Source: JBCBDX01 sp039822005 (GTDB taxonomy: Bacteria > Pseudomonadota > Alphaproteobacteria > Rhizobiales > Rhizobiaceae). Taken from it: a DNA stretch of 64,000 bases. Position numbers and translations under genes: made by a program. Where the stretch lies: assembly GCA_039822005.1 (NCBI GenBank), contig JBCBMZ010000004.1, positions 186,001 to 250,000 of the forward strand, in the 5' to 3' direction. The notes beneath the pieces are model-generated. The model had not been told where the DNA came from. It worked only from the letters and a program-made list of their open reading frames with translations, and searched no databases. Below are positions 24,992 to 33,661 of the stretch, in pieces (position 1 is the first letter of the stretch; each line of letters begins with the position of its first letter).

Positions 24992-25786
24992 TCACCCCTT
25001 CCCAATGAAGATTTTATCGAGACCGTAAAAGCGATCTAGTACCAACATGACCAAAAATGTCAGGACGATCAGGACTGTTGAAACAGATGCAATTAATGGA
25101 TCGATTGTCTGTTCAATATGGTGGTACATTTTGACAGGAAGTGTTTGCGTTGAAGGCGACGCAACAAACACGCTCATCGTAAGCTCATCAAAACTTTGGA
25201 TAAAAGATAGAAGCCATCCACCGGCCACGCCTGGTAAAATGAGCGGAAATGTGATGCGACGAAACACAGTGAATTTGGATGCGCCTAGAGTTAGAGCGGC
25301 ATTTTCTGCATCCGCGGACATGCCTGTTACAGATGCAAGAGCCAGCCGTAACGCATATGGTGTGACCAAAATCACATGTGCAGCGGCCAATCCGAAGAAC
25401 GTCCCACCGATACCGACGGTCGAATAGAATTGAAGAAAAGCAACTCCCATTACCAAATGGGGGATCATTAACGGGGAAAGCAAAAAGGCTGATATGGCAT
25501 CACGCCCAACAAATCTGTTTCGAGCGATAGCTAATGCCGCGGGTATTGAAATCATCACAGCAATAGATGCTGAAATGAACGCAAGCCAAACCGACATCCA
25601 GAACGCGTCAATAAAATCAGGGTTGTCCAGAATTGCATAGAACCAACGCAGCGATAAGCCGTCGGTGGGCAATGACAAATACCCGTTCCCAGTAAATGAC
25701 ACCGCAATAATCATCACCAAGGGAGCAATGATAAACAGGACAAACACTGTGTGAAAAATAAGAGCCAGTGGGCCGAGTTTTCTCAT
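24992..25786 (-). CDS. Pot-type ABC transporter permease (PotC-like)
   Basis: A 264-residue inner-membrane permease with six predicted helices and the cytoplasmic EAA loop NAALTLGASKFTVFRRITFP that docks to the ATPase. It belongs to the PotC branch of spermidine/putrescine-type systems, which also includes mannopine-type opine uptake systems. GGAG precedes the start, 11 bp after the previous permease gene. Confidence 0.9.
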   Translation of the reverse strand: MRKLGPLALIFHTVFVLFIIAPLVMIIAVSFTGNGYLSLPTDGLSLRWFYAILDNPDFIDAFWMSVWLAFISASIAVMISIPAALAIARNRFVGRDAISAFLLSPLMIPHLVMGVAFLQFYSTVGIGGTFFGLAAAHVILVTPYALRLALASVTGMSADAENAALTLGASKFTVFRRITFPLILPGVAGGWLLSFIQSFDELTMSVFVASPSTQTLPVKMYHHIEQTIDPLIASVSTVLIVLTFLVMLVLDRFYGLDKIFIGKG

Positions 25787-25797
25787 GATGCGCTCCG

Positions 25798-26661
25798 TTA
25801 TTCAAAAACTTTAGCAAAGCGTCGCTCAATCAGCCTGTTATAGCTGATGATGATTACAACGTTTGCGATGAGAAGGAGGACAGCGATGGAAGCACCAAGC
25901 GGCCAGTTCAGCGTATTTAGGTATTCATCGTACGCAGCGGTCGCCACGACCTTGAGACGTCTACCACCAATGATAGCCGGTGTTGCAAAAGCGCTTGCGG
26001 TCAAAGCGAAGACAATAATACACCCGGAGAGGATTCCTGGCATTGCTTGCGGCAACGTTATCCGGGACAAAACAGTAAACTTTGAAGCTCCTAAACTATA
26101 CGCAGCGTCTTCGCATTGCGGGTCGATTTTTTGTAGTGAAGCCCAAACCGCAATGACCATGAAAGGCACCAGAACATGGACCAAGGCAATGGTCATGCCC
26201 GTAAACGTGAACATCAAGCTCACTGGCTCGTCTCCGAAGCCGAGGCTTTGAGATATCATTGTAAGAATACCATTGCCGCCGAAAAACAATGCCCATCCCA
26301 ATGTTCGCACGACAACCGAGATGAGAAGTGGTCCCAATACAACAAGCAAAAATACTGATCTCCAGCGGCTGCTCAGTCGGGACAGGACGTATGCTTCTGG
26401 AACACCGACTAATACGCAAAGGACGGTGACAAGAAGTGCGAGGCCAAACGTGCGTCCAAAGATTTTTTGGAAATACTCATCTGTCACAACTTCGACATAG
26501 TTACCAAATGACCAATCTCTCACTATGCCTGTATTGAAGTCGTAAGAATGCAGGCTGAGCAGGAATGTCATCACCATTGGAACGCCTAAAAGTGCAGCGA
26601 AAAACAACACCCCTGGCGCAGTTAAAATGTAGGGTACATTTTTCTCTGAGACAGCACTCAT
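25798..26661 (-). CDS. Pot-type ABC transporter permease (PotB-like)
   Basis: A 287-residue permease, partner of the PotC-like subunit. Six helices are visible, with the EAA loop EDAAYSLGASKFTVLSRITL between helices four and five. The start overlaps the stop of the ATPase gene by four bases (ATGA), showing tight coupling. Confidence 0.9.
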   Translation of the reverse strand: MSAVSEKNVPYILTAPGVLFFAALLGVPMVMTFLLSLHSYDFNTGIVRDWSFGNYVEVVTDEYFQKIFGRTFGLALLVTVLCVLVGVPEAYVLSRLSSRWRSVFLLVVLGPLLISVVVRTLGWALFFGGNGILTMISQSLGFGDEPVSLMFTFTGMTIALVHVLVPFMVIAVWASLQKIDPQCEDAAYSLGASKFTVLSRITLPQAMPGILSGCIIVFALTASAFATPAIIGGRRLKVVATAAYDEYLNTLNWPLGASIAVLLLIANVVIIISYNRLIERRFAKVFE

Positions 26662-27704
26662 GATGCTCGATCCTGAAACAGCGTAAGCGCGTTTTGATCC
26701 CAGTTAAGCCATGCTTTGTCACCCCGCCTAAAGCCTGCCGACCCAGTATTTGGCTGTGTGACGAATAGTTCACCCATGCTGCCAGTTACGCGATAGAGCC
26801 AGTGTGCGCCTAAGAAGATCGCTGCCTCTACCCGTATCTCATGTCCCGAGTTATCGTCGGTCATGTGTATTTTCTCTGGACGTATTGAGAGCGTGATGCT
26901 GGATCCGGGTTCAAAATCAGTTACCGGTACTTTCACTTTAGTATCGGCGACCATCACCTCAGAAGCATTTACAGTCTTGCCCAATAGCAGATTTGTTTTG
27001 CCGACAAAGTCGGAAACGAATGTGTTGTGCGGGCGTTCGTACAAATCCAGCGGGGCCGCGATCTGAGATACATTGCCCTGTTGCATAACAACGATCCGGT
27101 CACTCAACGACAATGCTTCCTCCTGGTCGTGTGTGACGAGGATTGTGGTTACCCCAATTTCCTGTTGCAGCAGACGGAGTTCAATCCTCATCTCTTCGCG
27201 TAGTTTGGCATCAAGGTTCGAGAGAGGTTCATCAAGCAGGAGAACCGGAGGACTGATTACGAGAGCACGTGCAAGAGCCACGCGTTGACGCTGGCCCCCC
27301 GACATATCCTTCGGGAAGCGTTCAACAAACTGAGCTAGCTTTACTTGCTCCAGAGCTTGGCGCGCTTTGTCGAGCCGTTCTGTTTTCCCCACGCCGCGCA
27401 TCTCGAGGCCAAATGCCACATTATCCAATGCAGACATGTGTGGGAATAACGCGTAGCTTTGAAATACGATGCCCAGGCCCCGCTTGTTAGGCGGCGTTGA
27501 AGTAATATCCTCGTTGTTCAGCACTATCTTGCCACTCGTAGGATTTAAAAGGCCCGCGAGCATTTGCAAAGTTGTGGTCTTGCCACAACCAGATGGACCG
27601 AGAAGGGAAATGAATTCACCTCGCTCGATATCTAGCGTCATGTCTTGAACGGCAACGAAATCACCGAATTTTTTGTGTAGTGATTCAAGCTTTAAAAAAG
27701 ACAT
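26658..27704 (-). CDS. Pot-type ABC transporter ATPase (PotA-like)
   Basis: A 348-residue ATPase. Walker A GPSGCGKTT, signature MSGGQRQRVALARAL, Walker B VLLLDEPLSNLD and the switch histidine (LVTHDQEEALSL) are intact, and a C-terminal TOBE domain follows from about residue 240. AGGAG lies seven bases before the ATG at 27704. It energises import of the substrate bound by the periplasmic protein encoded just upstream. Confidence 0.93.
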   Translation of the reverse strand: MSFLKLESLHKKFGDFVAVQDMTLDIERGEFISLLGPSGCGKTTTLQMLAGLLNPTSGKIVLNNEDITSTPPNKRGLGIVFQSYALFPHMSALDNVAFGLEMRGVGKTERLDKARQALEQVKLAQFVERFPKDMSGGQRQRVALARALVISPPVLLLDEPLSNLDAKLREEMRIELRLLQQEIGVTTILVTHDQEEALSLSDRIVVMQQGNVSQIAAPLDLYERPHNTFVSDFVGKTNLLLGKTVNASEVMVADTKVKVPVTDFEPGSSITLSIRPEKIHMTDDNSGHEIRVEAAIFLGAHWLYRVTGSMGELFVTQPNTGSAGFRRGDKAWLNWDQNALTLFQDRAS

Positions 27705-27776
27705 GAGCACTCTCCTGTAGAAAAGAAGCGGGCGTGCAATTTAAGACTGCACGCCCACCCGACTTGCCCGATTGCG

Positions 27777-28805
27777 TTAGCGTTCAATTCGGCGTGTCCA
27801 GGTCTTGGTCCAGTCACCACGCGCTGTGTTGACAACACCGTAGTCGACGCTGATGAGGTTATCGACGATTTCCGCTCCAACCGGTAACGCTTCGCTTTCC
27901 TCCGCGGTTAGCTCAACGTTTGAATTAACCGGCGCCCAAGCAAGACTTGTTGCAATAAGCTTTTGGATTTCAGGAGAGGTTACATGCTTGATGAAGTCCT
28001 GTGCAAGTTCCGGCACGTCTGAGCCTACAACTGGGCAAGTAGTTACAAGCAGTTTAACGCCACCTTCTTCGGGGTAGGCAAAACCACCGGGAAACCCGGA
28101 GTCAGCTAAAGCCTTCAATCGCCCACTACCCCAAATGGAAATGGCAATTTCACCAGTTTGGAAAAGCTCAGACATTTTGCCCGATGAAGGTTCGAAGACG
28201 CGAACGTTTTCGGCGATCGAATTTTCAAAAGCTTCAAAGCCAGGGTCAATGTTGTCAGCACCTCCACCATTCACGATTGCTGTCGCGATGAGGGCGTGAA
28301 GTCCATAAGTGTTTCCGATTGGTGGAACTGAAAGCATGCCCTTAAATTTCGGGTCCTCCAGGTCTTTCCATGATGTTGGTGCGTCCCAACCTTTTTCTGC
28401 AAAAACCTCTGTATTGTACGCAAATCCAGTGCCGATGAGACCAACTCCCACCGCTTTACTTTCAGGCATACGTGCAGCATCGTAAAGTCCATCGTATGTG
28501 GCTTCATCGACGGACTCACAGTATCCGAACCCAATCGCCTGGCTCATGGGGATGTCATCGAGAAAAACTACATCGAGCTCTTGATTTCCCTCTTGGGCGC
28601 GAAGCTTTGCAAGCGTGTCTGTCGATCTACCTGCCACGTAAACGACTTTTGCGCCGGTCTTTTCTTCCCACTGCGGAATGATGACTTCGTTCATCAAAGT
28701 TTCAGTCGACCCACCATACGCCCCAAGAAAAAGGGTTTGTTCTTGTGCGTTCATTACCCCGGTCGATAGAGCAAGAAGGCTCGTGGTTGCCAAAAATTTT
28801 TTCAT
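27777..28805 (-). CDS. Pot-type periplasmic substrate-binding protein
   Basis: A 342-residue exported solute-binding protein; signal peptide about residues 1-20 with cleavage near MNA-QEQ. The pattern LFLGAYGGSTETL...GAKVVYVAGRS...AKLRAQEG...DVVFLDD is that of the PotD-like cluster for amines and opine-like solutes. It is the first gene of the eight-gene operon and faces the LysR gene across 121 bp. Substrate unknown; the downstream amine-oxidising enzymes suggest an N-substituted amino acid or imino acid. Confidence 0.88.
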   Translation of the reverse strand: MKKFLATTSLLALSTGVMNAQEQTLFLGAYGGSTETLMNEVIIPQWEEKTGAKVVYVAGRSTDTLAKLRAQEGNQELDVVFLDDIPMSQAIGFGYCESVDEATYDGLYDAARMPESKAVGVGLIGTGFAYNTEVFAEKGWDAPTSWKDLEDPKFKGMLSVPPIGNTYGLHALIATAIVNGGGADNIDPGFEAFENSIAENVRVFEPSSGKMSELFQTGEIAISIWGSGRLKALADSGFPGGFAYPEEGGVKLLVTTCPVVGSDVPELAQDFIKHVTSPEIQKLIATSLAWAPVNSNVELTAEESEALPVGAEIVDNLISVDYGVVNTARGDWTKTWTRRIER

Positions 28806-28926
28806 GGTCGTTTCCCTGTTAGCTGGAACGTCAGGTTACATCTGGAAAAAAACATATTGCAAATCGTTTGTTATTATGAGTTCATTCATTAATGGTATAA
28901 AGGTTTTCTGCAAAAATTTGAGTGTA

Positions 28927-29826
28927 ATGAGACTTAATCATCGACAACTTGAGGCTTTTCGAGCGGTCATTGACACTGGCAGTGTGACCGAGGCCGCTAG
29001 CCGTTTACACATAACACAACCTTCTGCGAGCCGATTGATTGCTGATTTAGAGGAGACAATAGGATACGCATTGTTTTTGCGGAGAAAAAAGAGACTCCTA
29101 CCAACGGCCGAAGCAATCGCGCTTTATGAGGAAGTCGACAGGTCGTTTATTGGTCTTGGAGCTATCGCTGAAGCCGCAAAAAACATCGGTAATTACAGTC
29201 GTAGCACACTTCATATTGCCGCTATGCCGGCATTGGGGCTCACGTTACTACCCGATTTAATATCAAAGTATTGCAAAGATAATCCCGACGTCTCGGTGAA
29301 CATTAAGATACAAAGCTCACCTCGCATTTTGCAACGGGTAGCCTCTCAGCAATTTGACATAGGTCTTGCTGAGACTGAACTTAAGCATCCATCTGTGATA
29401 TCCCGGACCTTGAATGTAGCGCCGCTTGTCGCAATCCTTCCAAGCGCGCATCCGCTATTAGCTAAGCAAGTTCTTGAACCGTCAGACTTCGAGGACCAAC
29501 AGTTCATATCTCTTGGTTCGGACTATATGTCTCGCCAAAAAATAGATGCGGCTTTTCAAGCTCACAATGTAACGCGGAAGTTTAATATAGATTCTCAATT
29601 TTCTATGGTTGTTGGCAAGTTGGTTTCGATTGGCGCAGGCGTTTCGATTATCGACTATGTGACAGCAAAAAGCTTGCTCGACAGTGGCCTGGTAGAAACA
29701 AGGCCTTTTTTGCCAGAGATCCCGTTTTCATTTAGAGCCCTATTGTCCGCACAGAGGCCTGTTTCACCGCTGGTACAGTCTTTCTTGGACATAACCAAAG
29801 ATGCGCTAGATCGCCTGATCGCCTGA
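28927..29826 (+). CDS. LysR family transcriptional regulator
   Basis: A 299-residue LysR-type regulator. The N-terminal winged helix reads LNHRQLEAFRAVIDTGSVTE and ASRLHITQPSASRLIADLE, and the periplasmic-binding-like effector domain starts near residue 90. It is divergent from the transport and oxidation operon and is the obvious regulator, probably sensing the substrate. It sits close to the NocR/OccR opine-regulator type by layout. Codon use is A/T-rich. Its last codons lie inside an 8-bp tandem repeat. Confidence 0.9.
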   Translation: MRLNHRQLEAFRAVIDTGSVTEAASRLHITQPSASRLIADLEETIGYALFLRRKKRLLPTAEAIALYEEVDRSFIGLGAIAEAAKNIGNYSRSTLHIAAMPALGLTLLPDLISKYCKDNPDVSVNIKIQSSPRILQRVASQQFDIGLAETELKHPSVISRTLNVAPLVAILPSAHPLLAKQVLEPSDFEDQQFISLGSDYMSRQKIDAAFQAHNVTRKFNIDSQFSMVVGKLVSIGAGVSIIDYVTAKSLLDSGLVETRPFLPEIPFSFRALLSAQRPVSPLVQSFLDITKDALDRLIA

Positions 29827-29864
29827 TCGCCTGATCGCCTGATCGCCTGATCGCCTGATCGCCT
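29809..29864 (+). repeat. Seven tandem copies of GATCGCCT
   Basis: Seven perfect 8-bp units. The LysR stop codon TGA falls at the end of the second unit into the third (29824-29826). Reading through units always meets TGA after two and a half copies, so copy-number change beyond three would not alter the protein. Confidence 0.9.
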
Positions 29865-30218
29865 AGATTATTTGCTCCGTTGAGTGCTATTCAACTGCGA
29901 TTTTTGAGGCATTCGTCACCATAGATCTGAGCACATGTATGTGCCTTTGCCATCTCTCCTGCCTTGCACAGCAGCCGAGCGGTATCGAGCTAGGCATGTG
30001 ATTTGTTCGGAACAGCCTTGTTCCAGAGATCATCTGGCAAATACTAGCCGTTCCCTGTCGCGGCACTATACGCCAACAGCGCTGCCACCATCAACGATCG
30101 TAACACGCTCCCCAGCATCCGGCCCCGCAGCGGTCGAGCTGATCGGTCCGAGTTGCCCAAATTGAATAAGATAATGGATATTATGATACGCTATGAAGCA
30201 GGCATGATTAGTTTTGAA
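29865..30218. other. Non-coding right end of the island
   Basis: About 350 bases with no supported gene. One minus-strand stretch (about 30070-30160) reads like a short gene tail (GERVTIVDGG) and may be a remnant; it has no start. Confidence 0.5.
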
Positions 30219-30260
30219 AATCCGCGTGTCGGGGGTTCAAGCCCCTCCTCCGCTACCAAC
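30219..30260. repeat. Island attachment repeat, right
   Basis: A 42-bp copy of the tRNA-Met 3' end, one mismatch from 19688-19729. The preceding bases do not form the rest of a tRNA, so this is a partial duplicate and not a gene. Confidence 0.85.
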
Positions 30261-30298
30261 TTTTACCCAAAAAATTCGCTAACCTAGAGGATATCGGG

Positions 30299-31330
30299 TC
30301 AAACACCTTCCGATGACTGGTCCCACAGGCTGATGCCCATATCCTCGGCTATAGCGTCGATCTTGGTCAGCTCGTCGCCAGTGAAGGCAAGATTGTCGAT
30401 GGCACCCACGCAATCGACAATCTGCGTCGTTTTCGATGCGCCAATTAGCGCCGTTGTCACGCGCTCGTCCCGCAGACACCAAGCGATGGCCATCTGCGCT
30501 AATGTTTGGCCCCGCGCTTCAGCGATAGCGTTTAGCTCGCGTAATTTTGCGACAATAGCGTCATTGATCACATCTTGGGTCAGGAAATGATTTTCGGCGG
30601 CACGGCTGTCTTCCGGCACACTGGCAAGATATTTTTTGGTCAAAAGGCCCTGCGCCAGCGGCGTGAACACGATCGAGCCAATGCCCTCATCTTCCAGCGT
30701 GTCCAAAAGCTTGTCGCGCTCAATCCAGCGATTGAACATATTGTAGCTCGGCTGATGAATAAGGCACGGTGTGCCGAGTTCCTTCAAGATCGCAGCAGCT
30801 TCGCGGGTCCGTTGCGCATTATAAGATGAAATACCGGCATAAAGCGCACGGCCTGACCGCACGATATAATCAAGTGCACCCATTGTTTCTTCAAGCGGCG
30901 TATCCGGGTCGAAACGGTGGGAATAGAATATATCAACATAATCGAGCCCCATGCGCTTGAGCGATTGATCGCAGGACGCAACTAGATATTTGCGTGAACC
31001 CCATTCGCCATAAGGGCCCGGCCACATGTCGTAGCCCGCCTTTGACGAGATGATCAATTCATCGCGATAGGCCGACAAATCATCGCGCATAATATCGCCA
31101 AATGCGGTCTCTGCGCTTCCCGGCGGCGGTCCGTAATTATTAGCCAAATCGAAATGCGTGATGCCCATATCAAAGGCCGACAGGCACATATTGCGCTTTG
31201 TTTCGTGTGACCGGTTGTGCCCAAAATTGTGCCACAGACCCAATGATATGACCGGCAGCTTGATCCCCGAGCGCCCGCAACGCCGGTAAACCATACCATC
31301 ATATCGGTTGTCAGCGGCGTTGTGCGGCAT
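30299..31330 (-). CDS. Aldo/keto reductase (YghZ/Kv-beta type)
   Basis: A 343-residue NADP-dependent aldo/keto reductase. The catalytic set is visible: Asp in GITHFDLANNYGPPPG with Tyr, Lys in LIISSKAGYDMWPGPYG and His in IFYSHRFD. The N-terminal LPVISLGLWHNFG and the GASKTTQI cofactor motif match the L-glyceraldehyde-3-phosphate reductase branch. GGGAG precedes the ATG at 31330. It is the last gene of the sugar-transport operon, 19 bp after the ATPase, and begins the chromosome again after the island. Confidence 0.9.
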   Translation of the reverse strand: MPHNAADNRYDGMVYRRCGRSGIKLPVISLGLWHNFGHNRSHETKRNMCLSAFDMGITHFDLANNYGPPPGSAETAFGDIMRDDLSAYRDELIISSKAGYDMWPGPYGEWGSRKYLVASCDQSLKRMGLDYVDIFYSHRFDPDTPLEETMGALDYIVRSGRALYAGISSYNAQRTREAAAILKELGTPCLIHQPSYNMFNRWIERDKLLDTLEDEGIGSIVFTPLAQGLLTKKYLASVPEDSRAAENHFLTQDVINDAIVAKLRELNAIAEARGQTLAQMAIAWCLRDERVTTALIGASKTTQIVDCVGAIDNLAFTGDELTKIDAIAEDMGISLWDQSSEGV

Positions 31331-31349
31331 CTCAAGCTCCCCTCTTGGT

Positions 31350-32399
31350 CTAGCGGATCGCCAGACCATCTTCGTCGAAAAAATGCAAACGATGATCCGG
31401 CATGACTATACCAACCGGATCACCAGCACGCAGTTGAGTCTCGCCTTCAACGCGGACCGTCAATTGGCCAAGCCCTCCGCAGTGAAGGATGACAAAGCAG
31501 TCGGCACCCAGATATTCGACAACGTCAACCACGCCGTCAAGGAGACCGCTGCCCGATTTGACCAGTTCAACATGTTCGGGACGGATGCCCAGATGCGTGG
31601 CCGGACGGGGCAGCGAGAAATTCTGCGGTTTGCCGCCGGCCAGCTGAACACTTTTGCCATTTGCCTTGCAGGGCACAACATTCATTTTCGGGGAGCCGAT
31701 AAACTGCGCTACGAACAGATTGGCGGGGCGTTCATAAAGCTCACGCGGCGCGCCAATCTGGGCGATCCTGCCGAACTCCAGCACCACAATCTTGTCGGCA
31801 AGCGTCATCGCCTCCACCTGATCGTGGGTGACATAAATCATCGTCGACTTCAGGCGCTGGTGCAATTTGGCGATCTCGTAGCGCATTTCGACCCGAAGCG
31901 CAGCATCAAGGTTCGATAGCGGTTCATCAAAGAGAAACGCGGTGGGTTCGCGCACGATAGAACGGCCGATGGCAACGCGTTGACGTTGACCGCCCGACAG
32001 GTCTTTCGGTCGCCGATCTAGATATGCTTCCAGCTTCAGGACGGCAGCCGCATTGCCCACCTTTTCGGCGATCTCGTCCTTCGGGGCACCGGCTGTTTTA
32101 AGCGAAAAGCCCATATTGTCGCGCACTGACATGTGCGGGTAGAGCGCGTATGACTGAAAGACCATGGTCAGGCCGCGCTTGGATGGCGGATCGGCCGTCA
32201 CATCGCGATCGTCGATGAGGATGGAACCGCGCGAGGTCTCTTCCAACCCGCCAATCATCCGCAGCAGCGTTGACTTGCCGCAGCCCGACGGTCCAACAAA
32301 AATCACGAACTCCCCGTCGGCAATCTCAAGATCAACGCCCTTGATGACCTGCACATCGCCAAACCATTTCTCGACAGCCTGAAGCTTGATTTCACCCAT
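31350..32399 (-). CDS. Carbohydrate ABC transporter ATPase (MsmK/UgpC-like)
   Basis: A 349-residue ATPase of the sugar-importer type. Walker A GPSGCGKST, signature LSGGQRQRVAIGRSI, Walker B AFLFDEPLSNLD and VTHDQVEAMTLAD are intact. The C-terminal TOBE/OB region (LGIRPEHVEL) is of the MalK/UgpC sort that can carry regulatory contacts. The ATG at 32399 shares its A with the stop of the glycosidase gene (TGATG). Confidence 0.92.
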   Translation of the reverse strand: MGEIKLQAVEKWFGDVQVIKGVDLEIADGEFVIFVGPSGCGKSTLLRMIGGLEETSRGSILIDDRDVTADPPSKRGLTMVFQSYALYPHMSVRDNMGFSLKTAGAPKDEIAEKVGNAAAVLKLEAYLDRRPKDLSGGQRQRVAIGRSIVREPTAFLFDEPLSNLDAALRVEMRYEIAKLHQRLKSTMIYVTHDQVEAMTLADKIVVLEFGRIAQIGAPRELYERPANLFVAQFIGSPKMNVVPCKANGKSVQLAGGKPQNFSLPRPATHLGIRPEHVELVKSGSGLLDGVVDVVEYLGADCFVILHCGGLGQLTVRVEGETQLRAGDPVGIVMPDHRLHFFDEDGLAIR

Positions 32400-33661
32400 C
32401 AGAGATCTCCCCTCGCTTTGGAGGCCCATGCCAGCCAGATAGCCGCTGTCCAGGTAAATGACTGCCCGCCCGCAGGATCGCCGTTGAGCGGATCAAAATA
32501 TTCAGCAAAGCCATGATTGGCGATCATGTCACGCGTCGCGCGCCGCAACGTGTCTGCACGTTCGACCATGCCAAACTCGGCAAGGCCGATCCCGATCATC
32601 GCGTTCATCATCGCCCATGTCGGCCCGCGCCAATAGCGTTTGGAATCAAAGTGCGGGGAGGCAGGATCGTGGCTCGGGACAGGATACCGACATAGCGAGG
32701 TCACGTGATCAAATTGGTCAATCATTGCGGGGTGATCAACGCCAGCGTACCAACTGAGAAAAGATGCATTGGACACACAGTTGGCCCACACGCCCGCCTT
32801 CACATCACGCGCATCAAACACACCAAGCTGTTCGTTCCAAAGCGTTTGTGCACCTGCTTCCAGAACCGGGACCGCCGCTTCAATAGCGCTGACATCTTCG
32901 CCCAACGCGCGCCCGAGCGCCACCAAATCGCGCTGAGCGCGCAGCAGGATAAAAGTCATGGTTGGATCAGCGACACGGAACGGGTTTTCACGCCGCCAAC
33001 CTTCATCATCCCATTTCAACCGGTGACCGAGCTGCACGAGAAAAAGATAGCGATCATAGTCATATTTTTTGGGCCGCATGGACGAATCCACATGCGATGT
33101 ATCGCGGCGGTGATATTCACCGACGCCCGCTGGATCGATCCCGGCCATCGCCCCATCCCAATCCGGGGTGTTGTCTCGTCCTGCCTCCCATGGGTGGGTA
33201 ATGCACACGGCTCCGTCATGCAGCCGCCAATCCATGAACCATTGGTGCCAGCGCGCCATTTTGGCAAAGAGCGCACCGGCTCTTTCCCGTCCGGCTTGTG
33301 GATCCATTTCATACATCCAGCGCGCAATGCTGGCCGCCACTGGCGGCTGGCTGATGCCCGATGACGGCATCGGCCCGACACCGCCCCACACATCTGGACC
33401 GGGGAAATAATCGGGATCGATCTGATGGAAAATGATGTGCGGCACCATCCCCGTGTCCCATTGTGCGGCAAAAAGCGTTTCTAACTCCTGCCACGCGCGG
33501 TCCATGTCGAAGGTGGCAAAACCCCAAGCGGCAAAGGCAGAATCCCAATTCCATTGATAGGGATAAAGACCCGCCGTCGGTACGGTGTATCCACCACGAT
33601 CATTCAAATGGAGAATGTCGCGCGCTTGACTGTCCAGATGATCAAATGAGTGCACATTCAT
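32399..33661 (-). CDS. GH63-like glycoside hydrolase (MGH1 type)
   Basis: A 420-residue cytoplasmic (alpha/alpha)6-barrel glycosidase. WNWDSAFAAWGF near residue 38 and YWRGPTWAMMNAMIGIGL near residue 340 are the hallmarks of the GH63 family branch that includes mannosylglycerate and glucosylglycerate hydrolases; the acidic residue in WNWD and a later glutamate (AEYFDP) would be the catalytic pair. No signal peptide. Between transporter permease and ATPase genes, it probably hydrolyses the imported glycoside. The exact substrate is not certain. Confidence 0.82.
   Translation of the reverse strand: MNVHSFDHLDSQARDILHLNDRGGYTVPTAGLYPYQWNWDSAFAAWGFATFDMDRAWQELETLFAAQWDTGMVPHIIFHQIDPDYFPGPDVWGGVGPMPSSGISQPPVAASIARWMYEMDPQAGRERAGALFAKMARWHQWFMDWRLHDGAVCITHPWEAGRDNTPDWDGAMAGIDPAGVGEYHRRDTSHVDSSMRPKKYDYDRYLFLVQLGHRLKWDDEGWRRENPFRVADPTMTFILLRAQRDLVALGRALGEDVSAIEAAVPVLEAGAQTLWNEQLGVFDARDVKAGVWANCVSNASFLSWYAGVDHPAMIDQFDHVTSLCRYPVPSHDPASPHFDSKRYWRGPTWAMMNAMIGIGLAEFGMVERADTLRRATRDMIANHGFAEYFDPLNGDPAGGQSFTWTAAIWLAWASKARGDL

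Larger units (their letters stand above)
19688..30260. mobile_element. 10.5-kb genomic island inserted at the tRNA-Met 3' end
   Basis: The last 40 bases of tRNA-Met plus two following bases are repeated at 30219-30260 with one mismatch. The DNA between is visibly richer in A and T in third codon positions than the flanks, begins with plasmid/phage-type small genes and a gene remnant, and carries a self-contained catabolic operon with its own regulator. These are the marks of tyrosine-recombinase integration at a tRNA gene. No integrase or excisionase gene remains, so the element is probably immobile unless helped. Confidence 0.82.

Noticed and set aside
22830..28805. Hydrogen cyanide synthase operon
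   Set aside because: The subunit set resembles HcnABC, but the RidA gene, the separate amine-type importer and the LysR gene fit catabolism of an imported amine better than glycine oxidation to cyanide.
29809..29864. CRISPR-like array
   Set aside because: The 8-bp units are directly adjacent with no spacers and no cas gene is near.
30070..30160. Gene tail reading GPDAGERVTIVDGG on the minus strand
   Set aside because: Short, without start or partner sequence; similarity to dehydrogenase C-termini is too weak to name.
30219..30260. Second tRNA-Met gene
   Set aside because: Only the 3' 40 bases are present; the sequence upstream has no acceptor, D arm or 5' anticodon strand.
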